Source: CAZHAX01 sp964530325
Lineage (GTDB): Bacteria; Chloroflexota; Anaerolineae; B4-G1
Reading direction: 5' to 3'
DNA: 52,553 nt
Assembly (NCBI GenBank): GCA_964530325.1
Contig: CAZHAX010000020.1
Coordinates: forward strand, 1 to 52,553
This document shows positions 17,213 to 25,605 of the stretch, in pieces (positions within the stretch are counted from its first letter, which is position 1; every line of letters begins with the position of its first letter). The position numbers were made by a program, and so were the translations under genes. The notes below the pieces were generated by a model, which was given only the letters and a program-made list of their open reading frames with translations, ran no database searches and was not told where the DNA came from.

Positions 17213-18859
17213 ATGAGCGAGAGACTACGTCTGGTGCCGTTGGGCGGCCTGGGGGAGGTGGGCAAGAACATGCTCGCCGTCGAGTATGGCCGCAATATAC
17301 TCGTAATCGATGCCGGGATCATGTTCCCGGAGTCGGACATGCTGGGAGTCGACTACGTCATCCCGGACTGGGGATACCTGCGGGACAAGAAGGACCTGGT
17401 GCGCGCGATAGTGATCACGCACGGCCACGAGGACCACATCGGCGCCCTGCATCACTTCCTGGGCGAGTTCGACGTGCCGGTGTATGCGACCCGGCTGACC
17501 CGGGGCCTGATCGAGGTGCGTCTGAAGCAGAAGGGTGTCCTCAACGAGGCGAAGTTGAATACGTTTGCGCCGGGCGACAACGTCCGCATTGGCCCCTTCG
17601 AAGTCGAGCCGTATCACGTCTGCCACTCCATTCCGGACGGCGTCGGCTTGGGCATCACCACGCCGGCTGGCCTGATCGTTCACAGCGGTGACTTCAAGAT
17701 CGACCACACGCCGGTTGACGGCTGGCCGACGGACTATGCCAAGCTGGCCGAGTTCAGCGGACGCGGCGTGCTGGCGCTGCTATCCGACAGCACGAACGCC
17801 GATCAACCCGGCATGACCCCCTCCGAGGCGGTGCTCAACCAGGCCTTCGACCGCGTCATGCGCCAGGCACCCGGCAGAGTGATCGTCGCCACGTTCGCCT
17901 CGCTCATCTCTCGCATACAGCAGGTGATAGACGTGGCGGTCGAGAACGGTCGCAAGGTGGCCATCGCCGGGAGGACGATGATAGAGAACGCCCGCATGGC
18001 CAGGAGGCTGGGCTATCTCGACGTAGATGACGACGTTCTGTTGACGCTGGGGGAGATCCAGCAGCTTCCACCGCACCAGACGTTGATCCTGGCCACAGGA
18101 GCGCAGGGAGAGCCGACGGCGGTGCTGGGCAGGCTGGCCGTGGGTCAACACCCGTCGCTCAGCATCGAGGAGGGCGACGCTGTGGTTCTATCGTCTCACA
18201 CGATTCCGGGGAATGAGGAGATGATCCACAGGGTGATCAACCGCCTCTTCCAACGTGGGGCCGACGTCTACTACGATCGACTGGCCCAGGTGCACGTCTC
18301 CGGGCACGCCAGCCAGGAGGAGCAGAAGCTGCTGATCAACATCCTCCGACCCCGCTTCTTCATCCCCGTTCACGGCGAGCTGCGCCACCTGAAGCAGCAC
18401 GGGAAGCTTGCCCGCCAGGTCGGCGTTGCCCCCGAGAACATCGCCGTCGTGGAGAATGGCTTCGCCCTCGAACTGGGCGATGAGCTCCACATTGGCGAAC
18501 GAGTGCCTGGCGGGTACGTCTTCGTGGATGGAGCGCTCGTGGGCGAGGTAGGTCCCAGGGTGGTCCGTGAGCGGGAGCAGCTTGGCCGGGGCGGCTATGT
18601 CATGGTGATCGTGCGTTACGATCGGGCCAAGGGAAAGCCGGTCGGCCGCCCGCGGATTGTAAGCAGCGGCTTCGTGTTCGTGCCCGGAGCCGATGAGCTG
18701 CTGGCCCAGATTGGGGAGAGCGCGCTTGTGGCAGCGAAGACGAAACCGGGTACCGCCCCGGAGAAGGTCGAGCAGCAGCTCCAGGACGCGCTATCGAAGT
18801 ACCTCTACGAAGAGACGAAGAGACGTCCGGTCGTGGTCCCCGTCGTCGTGGAGGCGTAG
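17213..18859 (+). CDS. rnj: Ribonuclease J
   Basis: 548-residue metallo-beta-lactamase/beta-CASP ribonuclease acting in 5'-to-3' and endonucleolytic mRNA and rRNA processing. The ATG at 17213 (MSERLRLVPLGGLGEVGKN) matches the family N-terminus; the open frame to 17069 is extra. Motifs: ITHGHEDHIGAL (zinc His/Asp), HSGDFKID, the beta-CASP segment with VLSSHTIPGNE and VHVSGHASQEEQKLL, and RFFIPVHGELRHLKQH, followed by the C-terminal domain. Codes alone on the plus strand and converges on the XPB-N-like gene 21 bp away. Confidence 0.97.
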   Translation: MSERLRLVPLGGLGEVGKNMLAVEYGRNILVIDAGIMFPESDMLGVDYVIPDWGYLRDKKDLVRAIVITHGHEDHIGALHHFLGEFDVPVYATRLTRGLIEVRLKQKGVLNEAKLNTFAPGDNVRIGPFEVEPYHVCHSIPDGVGLGITTPAGLIVHSGDFKIDHTPVDGWPTDYAKLAEFSGRGVLALLSDSTNADQPGMTPSEAVLNQAFDRVMRQAPGRVIVATFASLISRIQQVIDVAVENGRKVAIAGRTMIENARMARRLGYLDVDDDVLLTLGEIQQLPPHQTLILATGAQGEPTAVLGRLAVGQHPSLSIEEGDAVVLSSHTIPGNEEMIHRVINRLFQRGADVYYDRLAQVHVSGHASQEEQKLLINILRPRFFIPVHGELRHLKQHGKLARQVGVAPENIAVVENGFALELGDELHIGERVPGGYVFVDGALVGEVGPRVVREREQLGRGGYVMVIVRYDRAKGKPVGRPRIVSSGFVFVPGADELLAQIGESALVAAKTKPGTAPEKVEQQLQDALSKYLYEETKRRPVVVPVVVEA

Positions 18860-18880
18860 CGGCGCGGCAGTGAGGGCGGC

Positions 18881-20630
18881 CTAGGAGCCTGCGGCGTCAT
18901 CGTCTATGCCGACCACATCGGACAGAAGCCCCATCTCAGCCAGCGCTGTGACGAGCCGCTTCCAGTCCCGCTTCCGCACCAGCGCCGCTGAGGGCCCGAT
19001 CCGCTCCTGGACGAGATTCCGCGTGCTGGGTGTGGCCAGGATCCGCTCCATCAGCTTCTCGTCTGCCAGCCTCAGTACGATCAGCTGCTCCAGCCTGGCC
19101 TGTGAGCCGCTCTTCTNNNNNNNNNNCGACGGGCGTCCCCTCGTCGAAGGAGCCGCTCTTCTCCCAGGCCTTCACTGCCTGCTCGACGGAGTGGGGGAGC
19201 GGCTGCTCGGTCGCTTCCCGCAGGAATTCGAGCACCCGCTTGACGGATATGCCCTGCTGCTTCGCTCGCTGCAGGGAGCCACCGCTGATCCGGTAGGCGT
19301 ACCGCTCTCCGCTGCGCGCCCAGTCTGCCACGCGGCCCAGCTGGAACCGCTCATAGCGGCGCGACGCCGGGATCTCTATCGTCAGGTCGGGACGGGCCAC
19401 GGGCCGGGGCGCCGGCGGGTCGGGCGGGGGCTCGCCGCCGGAGATGAACTCCGCTCCCGCCTCAGTCAGCCTGAACGAGGTGGGTGCGCAAGAGTCCCCC
19501 TCTAGTCCCAGCTCGACCAGGCCGAGCCAGTCGAGCGGGCCGGTAATCAGAAACCTCACCAGAGCCCCTTCGACGCGGTCCCAGCACTCGAAGCCGGAGA
19601 GGTAGTGGCCACTGTAGAAGTCGCGGATGTACCAGCTGGAGTAGTCGCCATCGGGCCGCTGGAAGTCCGGGTCCGCATCCTTGATGGCGGCGACGAAGTC
19701 TGCGATTCCGTACCAGGTCCCGGCCTCGCACGCGGACAGATGTCTCTGAATAGCTCTGCGGGCGCGGAGCGGATCGTTGTGCCAGGCGCCTGTCTCGTCG
19801 ACCGCTAGGCCGGGCACGTGCCTCAGGTCGTTCCACTCCGCGTCGTCCAGCCAGGCAGCAGCGAGCGTGGCCCGCTGCAGACCCGCTCGCTGTTTGAGCC
19901 AGGTGGTTACGGGACCGGGGTCGAGTCGCAGGTGCCCGGACTCGGCTGTCTGGAGCCAGCCCAGTGATGCGGCGACGTGCCGCAGGAGGGCCAGACGAGT
20001 GCTGTTCGGTGCGCGAAGCCGAGCGACTAGCTGCCGCTCATGATGGTCGGGCCATCCAAGCTGCGGCTCCGGGCGGAGGCGGTGGTTCTGAACGTAGGAC
20101 AGCAGCGTGCAGGCGTCGTCGAGGAGTGCATCTTCCGCCGCCAGTACGACCGCCGGCCGGCCGGCCGGCTCGATAGCGGGTGAGGCCGTGGACGCGGGCT
20201 TTGCCTGCAGGTGGATCATCACCTCTTGGGGGACGAATAGCTCTTCGTGGCTGCCCTCGTCCTCGGCGGCGAAGGCACGGAAGATGAAGCCGGAGTACCA
20301 CAGCCCCTCCAGCGGCGAGCCGGGATTCCGCCACGGCCGCTCTCGCTCCATGCGCCCGGGGCCGACCGGATGGATGTCACCCCAGCGGCGGGCGAGCACG
20401 CGTCTTGGGGCCCGCCCGCCGGCAGCCAGCAGGCTCTCCAGCGCAGTCCGCTGGTCCTCGGGCAGTGCGCGCCAGGAGCGGAGGACTGCCTCCCGCTCCG
20501 GCATCTTCTGAGTTAGAAGAAGGGCGAGTTCTCGCTGCCGCTTCGGCGTGGGCTCAACTCCCCAGAAGCGGGCGATGACTCGCAAGTGCGAAAGGTCGGC
20601 GTCCAGCAGGCACTGGCGCAGGGAGCGCAT
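18881..20630 (-). CDS. XPB/Ssl2 N-terminal-like (Helicase_C_3) protein, interrupted by a 10-N gap
   Basis: ATG 20630 opens a protein beginning MRSLRQCLLDADLSHLRVIA, and the frame runs to AVKAWEKSGSFDEGTPV before the N run at 19117-19126. Beyond the gap another frame gives KSGSQARLEQLIVLRLADEKL through LATPSTRNLVQERIGPSAAL to a TAG at 18881. This is the conserved end of standalone helicase-associated XPB/Ssl2 N-like proteins. Joining the two sides at a repeated 13-base string restores AWEKSGSQARLEQL in one frame of 567 residues, so the break is probably an assembly error. No helicase motor motifs are present. Family members are seen in Actinobacteria and Chloroflexota; function is unknown, perhaps in partnership with an XPB-type helicase elsewhere. 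Confidence 0.75.
19117..19126. other. Assembly gap (10 N)
   Basis: Ten N in the XPB-N-like gene. The 13 bases before the gap (GAGCCGCTCTTCT, 19104-19116) recur at 19150-19162 after it. Removing 19117-19162 (46 bases) gives one continuous frame. Confidence 0.95.
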
Positions 20631-20788
20631 AGGCGCCTCGGTGTCGATCCAAACACGCGAGAGCGCCCCCCAACCGGCGCGTTGCCGGACAGGGCCGCTC
20701 TCCGTGCCTCACTTCCCAGTTGCCGCCCGATACCGGCAGAGGGTGCTATTGATCCCGATCGCCAGGACAGGCGGCGCTGGCGGTCCTG

Positions 20789-20805
20789 CTGCCGGCCACC
20801 GGCAG
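20789..20805 (-). terminator. Hairpin just after the LysM gene
   Basis: CTGCCGG-TGG-CCGGCAG on the minus strand, two bases beyond the LysM stop, followed within 10 bases by further inverted GC-rich segments. No T run follows, so termination is a weak inference. Confidence 0.35.
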
Positions 20806-20806
20806 A

Positions 20807-21169
20807 CTACTTCTCCGGAATGACGAACTCCTGTCCGGGATAGATCAAGTCCGGGTTCTTGATCTTGTCCTTGTTCGCTTCGTAGATCTCCGGCCAGCGC
20901 TTGACATCTCCCAGCAGCTTCCCGGCGATCTTGCTCAGGCTGTCGCCTGACTTGACGACATAGGTCCGCTTCTCCGTCTTGGTCATGGCGGCCTGAGGGG
21001 CGAACCTGGCGGCCGTCTTTCGCGCCGCCTCCTGCTTCTTCTTGTCGTCCGTCTTCTCCTCAGCCTGCTTGATGTACTGCGCAGCCTGAGCAGGAACACC
21101 AGACGGCCGGCTGGTGCTCTTGGTCGTCGTCTTCGTCGTTGTCTTCTTCGTCGTCTTCTTCGTTGCCAT
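20807..21169 (-). CDS. Cytoplasmic LysM protein with a Lys/Thr-rich N-terminal tail
   Basis: 120 residues from ATG 21169 (AGGGAGAG just upstream); the frame open to 21253 is extra. The N-terminus MATKKTTKKTTTKTTTKST is a lysine/threonine repeat tail resembling histone H1 or AlgP tails, followed by a charged alanine-rich helix. Residues from about 73 form a single LysM domain: RTYVVKSGDSLSKIAGKLLG, WPEIYEANKDKIKNPDLIYPGQEFVIP. No signal peptide or membrane segment is visible, so the LysM domain is probably cytoplasmic, as in the YgaU/Kbp group. It is the last gene of a three-gene set with the two upstream genes, spacing 43 bp. Confidence 0.85.
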   Translation of the reverse strand: MATKKTTKKTTTKTTTKSTSRPSGVPAQAAQYIKQAEEKTDDKKKQEAARKTAARFAPQAAMTKTEKRTYVVKSGDSLSKIAGKLLGDVKRWPEIYEANKDKIKNPDLIYPGQEFVIPEK

Positions 21170-21212
21170 TGCACTCTCCCTGTTGTCAGTATCCACAGCC
21201 GGCGAGGATTCG

Positions 21213-21977
21213 CTAACTCCTGCCTGTGACCGCCTGCAGTAGCGCCTGGGCAATCAGACCCCCGGCTGCCGAGCGGGGCGTGCCGGTCTGCAGCGGGTTG
21301 GACTGCCCGCCGAGCAGTGTGCCGATCAGGGCCTGGCCAGCGGCTTCCGCCGTGCCCGCGCCATCCTGTTTGGCCTGCATGTAGGATAGCCCGGCCGGCA
21401 GCAGAGTCGTCAGGACGTCGCCAAGGTCGAGCCCATCGTCCTTGGGTGCCTGAGCCGTCTGGGGCTGGCCTAGTCCGGCTATCTGGTCCAGAACGGTGCC
21501 TCCTGCCGAGGCTTGCGTCGGGTGGCCCTGCGATGGTATCGCGCCGAGGACTGTCTGGATCAGCGGGACGATGTCTCCCAGATCGAGGCCCTTCTTTCCT
21601 TCGAACTGGTTGGCGGCCTGCTGTAGCCCTTGGGCGTAGTACTGGCTCGTTCCGCCCTTGCCCTGCGACTGTAGAGACTGGCTGGCGCTCTGAAGCGCCT
21701 TGGAAGGCGATTTCGAGCCCGTGCCCTTTAGGGCGTCTACAATGAGCTGCACGTTCTGGACCATGTTGTCGCCGTGGTTGCCGTTGTATCCGTCGAGGGC
21801 GTTCACCTGCTGCTTGTTGGCGGCGAGCAGACCGAGGGCGCTCTCGAAGAGGGTGCCCAGGTCGACCTGGCCCTTCTGGACAACCTGCGCCTTTGCGCTC
21901 TTTGAGACGGTCGACCTCTTCTTCTGCAGCTTGCCGGACTTGGTCTTCGTCTTCTTGGGGCTCTTTGTCCTGGCCAT
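21213..21977 (-). CDS. Uncharacterised protein with basic tail, weakly DAK2-like
   Basis: 254 residues from ATG 21977. The N-terminus MARTKSPKKTKTKSGKLQKK is again highly basic. The body has VDLGTLFESALGLLAANKQQ followed by VNALDGYNGNHGDNMVQN, whose NxHGxNM pattern recalls the dihydroxyacetone-kinase L (DAK2/DhaL) GDGDHGxNM nucleotide/magnesium loop, though the first Asp residues are absent. The rest is Gln/Ala/Gly-rich, with two LDLGD(I/V) repeats. No signal peptide or membrane helix is evident. I do not recognise the family securely. Position between the HhH and LysM genes (14 and 43 bp spacing) implies a shared transcript. Confidence 0.75.
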   Translation of the reverse strand: MARTKSPKKTKTKSGKLQKKRSTVSKSAKAQVVQKGQVDLGTLFESALGLLAANKQQVNALDGYNGNHGDNMVQNVQLIVDALKGTGSKSPSKALQSASQSLQSQGKGGTSQYYAQGLQQAANQFEGKKGLDLGDIVPLIQTVLGAIPSQGHPTQASAGGTVLDQIAGLGQPQTAQAPKDDGLDLGDVLTTLLPAGLSYMQAKQDGAGTAEAAGQALIGTLLGGQSNPLQTGTPRSAAGGLIAQALLQAVTGRS

Positions 21978-21991
21978 GTCCACTGACCTCG

Positions 21992-22396
21992 TCAGTAGCT
22001 GATCGCCCGCGGCAGCGCCCTGGCCTGCACGATCCAATCAGCCACCATCTTCATGCTGGGTGGGCGCCGGACCAGCCTCTTGACGGCGTTTACTTCCAGC
22101 AGCTTAGGATGGAGTTGATATGCGCTCCGCTGCGCCAATTCGACGACCGTATCGACGCCGGCCTTCTCCAGCAGGTCGCCGTACTCCTCGCCGACACCGC
22201 GGACGCGCATCAGATCGGCGCGGTTCACCCAGTCCATGATGTACTCGTCCCCGATGCCGGTCTTCTGCGCCAGCTCTCGGCGCCCGCGCGGGGTCGCGCC
22301 GGCGGCAAGCAGCGCCCCAGTGGTTCGCACTCCGGCTGCGCGTAGCTTCTGTGCGTAGAGGGGACCTATGCCCTCAATGACTTCAAGCTTTGCCAT
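21992..22396 (-). CDS. DUF4332-like helix-hairpin-helix protein
   Basis: 134 residues from ATG 22396, with GGAGG six bases upstream. Two tandem helix-hairpin-helix units are visible: LEVIEGIGPLYAQKLRAAGV near the N-terminus and LMRVRGVGEEYGDLLEKAGV in the middle, each with the GxG hairpin. The layout is that of DUF4332. HhH units commonly bind DNA without sequence specificity. It is the first gene of the set, about 165 bases from a strong promoter. With two lysine-tailed proteins downstream, a nucleoid-related or DNA-associated role is possible but only inferred. Confidence 0.85.
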   Translation of the reverse strand: MAKLEVIEGIGPLYAQKLRAAGVRTTGALLAAGATPRGRRELAQKTGIGDEYIMDWVNRADLMRVRGVGEEYGDLLEKAGVDTVVELAQRSAYQLHPKLLEVNAVKRLVRRPPSMKMVADWIVQARALPRAISY

Positions 22397-22567
22397 GTCA
22401 CACCTCCGTGGCTTATGGGCCTGGCCGGACGGCCGGTGCTCGCAGGGCCGTCGGGCAGGCGAGAACGGACCCAGAAGATCTCCACCTTGCCTGAAGAGCG
22501 AGCCCCTGCCGGGGGACACGAGGGGGCTTTAAGGGCTGGCCCGTCGCTTGGTCGTACTTCTAGTGTG

Positions 22568-22596
22568 ATTATACTGAGAGCCAGGGCGAAAGTCAA
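22568..22596 (-). promoter_or_regulatory. Strong promoter for the HhH-LysM gene set
   Basis: On the minus strand TTGACT (22596-22591), 17 bases, TATAAT (22573-22568). Start predicted near 22561. The leader to 22396 contains an AGCCCC/GGGGCT stem and further GC-rich inverted segments. Confidence 0.75.
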
Positions 22597-22666
22597 ACCT
22601 CAGAGCAGTCTGCCGTACGCCACCGCTCCCCGCGCTTGTCCGGCTGGCAAAGGGGAGAATCCGTGG

Positions 22667-22672
22667 TATAAT
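22667..22672 (+). promoter_or_regulatory. Probable -10 box for the EF-G paralogue leader
   Basis: A perfect TATAAT, 95 bases upstream of the EF-G start; the -35 is poor (TGGCA-like near 22645). The predicted start near 22680 lies about ten bases before the terminator hairpin. Confidence 0.55.
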
Positions 22673-22689
22673 AGCAATTGCGCGAACGG

Positions 22690-22730
22690 GCGCTCAGCCA
22701 CGTTTTTCGCTGGCTGGGCGCTGTTTTTTT
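22690..22730 (+). terminator. Intrinsic terminator or attenuator in the EF-G leader
   Basis: An 11 bp stem, GCGCTCAGCCA (22690-22700) with TGGCTGGGCGC (22711-22721) and one G-U pair, a 10-base loop, then TG and seven T (22724-22730). There is no plus-strand gene upstream, so it would end a transcript of about 50 nt started at the TATAAT box, 37 bases before the EF-G start codon. Confidence 0.8.
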
Positions 22731-22767
22731 GGCAGTCCTGCGGAGGTAGCTGGAAGAGGGATCTAGT

Positions 22768-24873
22768 ATGAACAAGAGGAAGGAAGCACCCATAGACAAG
22801 GTGCGCATCATGGGCATATTCGCCCACGTCGACGCCGGGAAGACGACCGTCTCCGAGGCGGTGCTGTACTACACCGGGCGTATTCATCGACAGGGCGATA
22901 TCAACGACGGGAACACGCAGCTCGACTTCATGGAGCAGGAGCGCGAGCGCGGCATCACCATCATGTCGGCGGCGACGGCCTGCCACTGGCAGGACCATCG
23001 GATCAACTTGATAGACACACCCGGCCACATCGACTTCACGGCGGAGGTGGTTCGCTCCATTCGGGTCATCGACGGAGCGGTGATAGTGCTGTGCGGAGTC
23101 GGGGGTGTGGAGCCGCAGACGGAAACGGTGTGGATGCACGCCGACAACGCCGAGGTGCCACGCCTGATCTTCGTCAACAAACTGGATCGGGTGGGGGCTG
23201 ACTTCGGCCGAGCCCTGGCGGATGTCCGGGAGCACCTGACGCCAAACGCCCTGCCGCTTCAGCTGCCGATCGGGAAGGAGGGCGGTTTCATCGGGGTCGT
23301 TGACATCCTGGCCCAGCAAGCGCTGGTCTGGCGGGATGGCGCAGATGACCCTGCTGTCGAGCCAGTGCCTGCCTCTCTGCAGGAACGGCTGGCCGAAATG
23401 CGCGAGCCTGTTCTGGACGCTATCTGCGAGACGGACGACGCGCTGCTTGAGCTGCGGCTGGAGGGGGTCGAACCGGAGCTATCTGATCTCCAGGCCGCCC
23501 TGCGCAGGGCAACCTGCTCGCGGCGACTGGTGCCGGTTCTCTGCGGCGCCTCCCGCATCCGCATTGGCGTGCAGCCTCTGCTGGACGCGGTGGTCGCGTA
23601 CCTGCCGTCGCCGCTTGAGCGGCGGCCGGTCACCGGCGTTGTGCCGGGGGGCGAAGGGGAGGCAATCGAGCGCGCGAGCGACCCCGGCGCGCCGTTCTCT
23701 GCCAGCGTCTTCAAGATCGTCACCGACCCACACGTAGGGCAGCTGGCCTGGGTTCGCGTCTTCTCCGGCCGTCTCGAAGCCGGAGGCGTGGTTCTCAACC
23801 CACGCACGGGGGAGAAGGAGCGTGTGGGACGTATCTACCGCATGCACGGCAGCGAGCGGGAGCAGGTGGATCACATGGCGGCGAGCGACGTTGTTGCTCT
23901 CGTCGGGGCAAAGTCGGCTACAACGGGAGACACACTGTGCGATCCCGATCATCCAATAGCTCTTGAGGACTTCGACTTCCCGGCTCCTGTGATTTCAATC
24001 GCTCTGCACGCAGGCTCCAACGGTCAGGGCGTCAAGCTCCGCGAGGCAGTGACGCGCCTGTGCAAGGAAGACCCGACGCTCATCAGCAGCTTTGACGCCG
24101 AGACCGGGGAGGAGACGCTGGCTGGGATGGGGGAGCTCCACCTGGAGATTGCCGTCGATCGGCTGCGACGGGAGTTCGGCATAGAACCCCGGGTCAGCGC
24201 ACCTCAGGTCTCGTATCGGGAGACGGTGAGGCGGGCTGCGGAGACCGTCACCACCTACAAGAAGCAGAGCGGCGGGCACGGTCACTACGCGGAGGTCGTC
24301 CTGCGCCTTGAGCCTGTGGAGGGCGGCGATGGCGGGGTCATCTTCGAGAATGAGGCACCGCCCTCGGAGTTTCCCAGGGACTTCGTCGGCCCCACCGAGA
24401 TGGGCGTCCGCGACGCGCTGGGGAAAGGTGTGATCGCGGGCTTCCCTGCGAGTGGCATTCGCGTGACGCTCCTGGGCGGCAAGTATCACGAGGTCGACTC
24501 AGCATCGATGGACTTCCAGATCGCGGGGTCGATGGCCGCGCGGCAGGCTTTCCGTAAGGCCGGCCCGGCTCTGCTGGAGCCCATGATGCGGGCGGACATC
24601 AGTGTGGGCGAGGAGCACGTCGGTGGAGTGGTAGCGGACATGGGCCGCCGGAGGGGCATCGTCAACGCTGTGCACGTGCGGGGCGAGTCCCGCTGCGTGG
24701 ATGGCGAGGTGCCGCTGGCTGAGGCGCGCGGCTACGCGACCGATCTGCGCAGCCTGACTCAGGGGCGGGGTACGTTCACCCTCGAGTTCCGCCGCTACGA
24801 TGTCGTGCCGGACGGTATCGCGGCGGAAGTGATCGAGCAGCGCCGCCAAGAGGGCAAGATCCTCGAGCGGTAG
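22768..24873 (+). CDS. Elongation factor G paralogue (EF-G2-like)
   Basis: 701-residue translational GTPase. G1 AHVDAGKTT, switch I/G2 MEQERERGITI, G3 DTPGHIDF and G4 NKLD are intact, followed by domain II, domains III-V with ETGEETLAGMGELHLEIAVDRL, and the domain IV-V region. AGAGGGA lies eight bases from ATG 22768. It sits alone rather than with rpsL, rpsG and tuf, and its switch region (GDINDGNTQLDFM) resembles, from memory, the secondary EF-G2/recycling type more than canonical fusA. It may serve ribosome recycling or stress translation. Its leader carries a terminator, suggesting conditional expression. Confidence 0.85.
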   Translation: MNKRKEAPIDKVRIMGIFAHVDAGKTTVSEAVLYYTGRIHRQGDINDGNTQLDFMEQERERGITIMSAATACHWQDHRINLIDTPGHIDFTAEVVRSIRVIDGAVIVLCGVGGVEPQTETVWMHADNAEVPRLIFVNKLDRVGADFGRALADVREHLTPNALPLQLPIGKEGGFIGVVDILAQQALVWRDGADDPAVEPVPASLQERLAEMREPVLDAICETDDALLELRLEGVEPELSDLQAALRRATCSRRLVPVLCGASRIRIGVQPLLDAVVAYLPSPLERRPVTGVVPGGEGEAIERASDPGAPFSASVFKIVTDPHVGQLAWVRVFSGRLEAGGVVLNPRTGEKERVGRIYRMHGSEREQVDHMAASDVVALVGAKSATTGDTLCDPDHPIALEDFDFPAPVISIALHAGSNGQGVKLREAVTRLCKEDPTLISSFDAETGEETLAGMGELHLEIAVDRLRREFGIEPRVSAPQVSYRETVRRAAETVTTYKKQSGGHGHYAEVVLRLEPVEGGDGGVIFENEAPPSEFPRDFVGPTEMGVRDALGKGVIAGFPASGIRVTLLGGKYHEVDSASMDFQIAGSMAARQAFRKAGPALLEPMMRADISVGEEHVGGVVADMGRRRGIVNAVHVRGESRCVDGEVPLAEARGYATDLRSLTQGRGTFTLEFRRYDVVPDGIAAEVIEQRRQEGKILER

Positions 24874-24927
24874 CAGCTGCGCAAGCCGGCAGATGGGCAG
24901 ACCGGGGAGTGGTCAAGCATAAGAAAT

Positions 24928-24968
24928 GGGCGCGGCAGTCGTGCAGTTGAACTGCACCGGCCGCGCCC
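24928..24968. terminator. Nested stem-loop after the EF-G paralogue
   Basis: Outer arms GGGCGCGGC (24928-24936) and GCCGCGCCC (24960-24968), inner perfect palindrome GTGCAGTT-G-AACTGCAC (24941-24957). Highly stable, between the EF-G stop and the next promoter, without a T run. Likely ends EF-G transcription. Confidence 0.55.
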
Positions 24969-24973
24969 TCCGC

Positions 24974-25001
24974 TTGCGCAGTGCGCCGACCGGTCTATAA
25001 T
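24974..25001 (+). promoter_or_regulatory. Promoter of the YkvA gene
   Basis: TTGCGC (24974-24979), 16 bases, TATAAT (24996-25001); the start codon follows 32 bases after the -10. Because the TATAAT overlaps an ATG at 25000, the internal ATG at 25033 is preferred as the real start. Confidence 0.6.
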
Positions 25002-25032
25002 GAACGCCATCCACCGATACAGGACTGAGAAC

Positions 25033-25467
25033 ATGAGCGAAGATCGACACCCCGTGCCCGTTGAACAGGATGATACGAGGTCCATCCTTGACTGGCTGCG
25101 GCGCACGGCCCGGCAGGCGCGTCTCGTTTGGCGGCTCTTCTGGGACAGACGTGTTCCTTTCTGGGCGAAGCTCATCCCGCCAGCGGCAATAGCCTACGTG
25201 CTGTCGCCAGTGGACTTTCTCTCAGATATACCGTTCCTCGGCTTCAACCAGCTGGATGACCTGGCGGTGCTGCTGCTGGGGCTGAAGATCTTCCTCGAGG
25301 TGGCTCCTCAAGACGTCGTTCGCGAGCATCTGCGCGCCCTTGGTGCCCAGGTCAAGGAATGGCGTGTCGTGGAGGACGAGACCGGTCCCGCGGCCAGCGG
25401 GGGCGAGGCCTCGGAGCAGGGGCGGGTCAAGATCCTCGATCTGGAAGAGGATTCATCTCAGTCCTAG
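25033..25467 (+). CDS. YkvA-like DUF1232 membrane-associated protein
   Basis: 144 residues from ATG 25033 (AGGA eight bases upstream). The core is the DUF1232 pattern: FWDRRVPFWAKLIPPAAIAYVLSPVDFLSDIPFLGFNQLDDLAVLLLGLKIF, where the hydrophobic stretch and PxDFxxDxxPxxGxxDD motif are diagnostic. The C-terminal tail is acidic. Family function is unknown. It stands between the EF-G paralogue and the heat-shock operon with its own promoter and is followed by 96 bp before the hrcA promoter. Confidence 0.85.
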   Translation: MSEDRHPVPVEQDDTRSILDWLRRTARQARLVWRLFWDRRVPFWAKLIPPAAIAYVLSPVDFLSDIPFLGFNQLDDLAVLLLGLKIFLEVAPQDVVREHLRALGAQVKEWRVVEDETGPAASGGEASEQGRVKILDLEEDSSQS

Positions 25468-25563
25468 CAGTAGGTTGACCCTCGGGCGGAGGCGCTGGCA
25501 GGCACTGACTTGGCTCGGCAGTACGTCCATCTCTCCTTCTTTGCCCTAGGTACCTCAACTGCA

Positions 25564-25592
25564 TTGACAGATCGTTTGGCGCATGGTATCAT
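25564..25592 (+). promoter_or_regulatory. Consensus sigma-A promoter of the hrcA operon
   Basis: Perfect TTGACA (25564-25569), 17-base spacer, TATCAT (25587-25592). The predicted start near 25599 places the CIRCE operator just inside the transcript. Confidence 0.9.
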
Positions 25593-25605
25593 TGTGCCTA
25601 TCGAC

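Larger units (their letters stand above)
22397..22767. other. Divergent 371 bp intergenic region
   Basis: Separates the HhH set (-) from the EF-G paralogue (+). It holds the minus-strand promoter at 22568-22596 with a GC-rich leader of about 165 bases to the HhH start, and on the plus strand a TATAAT box followed by a strong intrinsic terminator before the EF-G gene. No small ORF is convincing. Confidence 0.7.
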
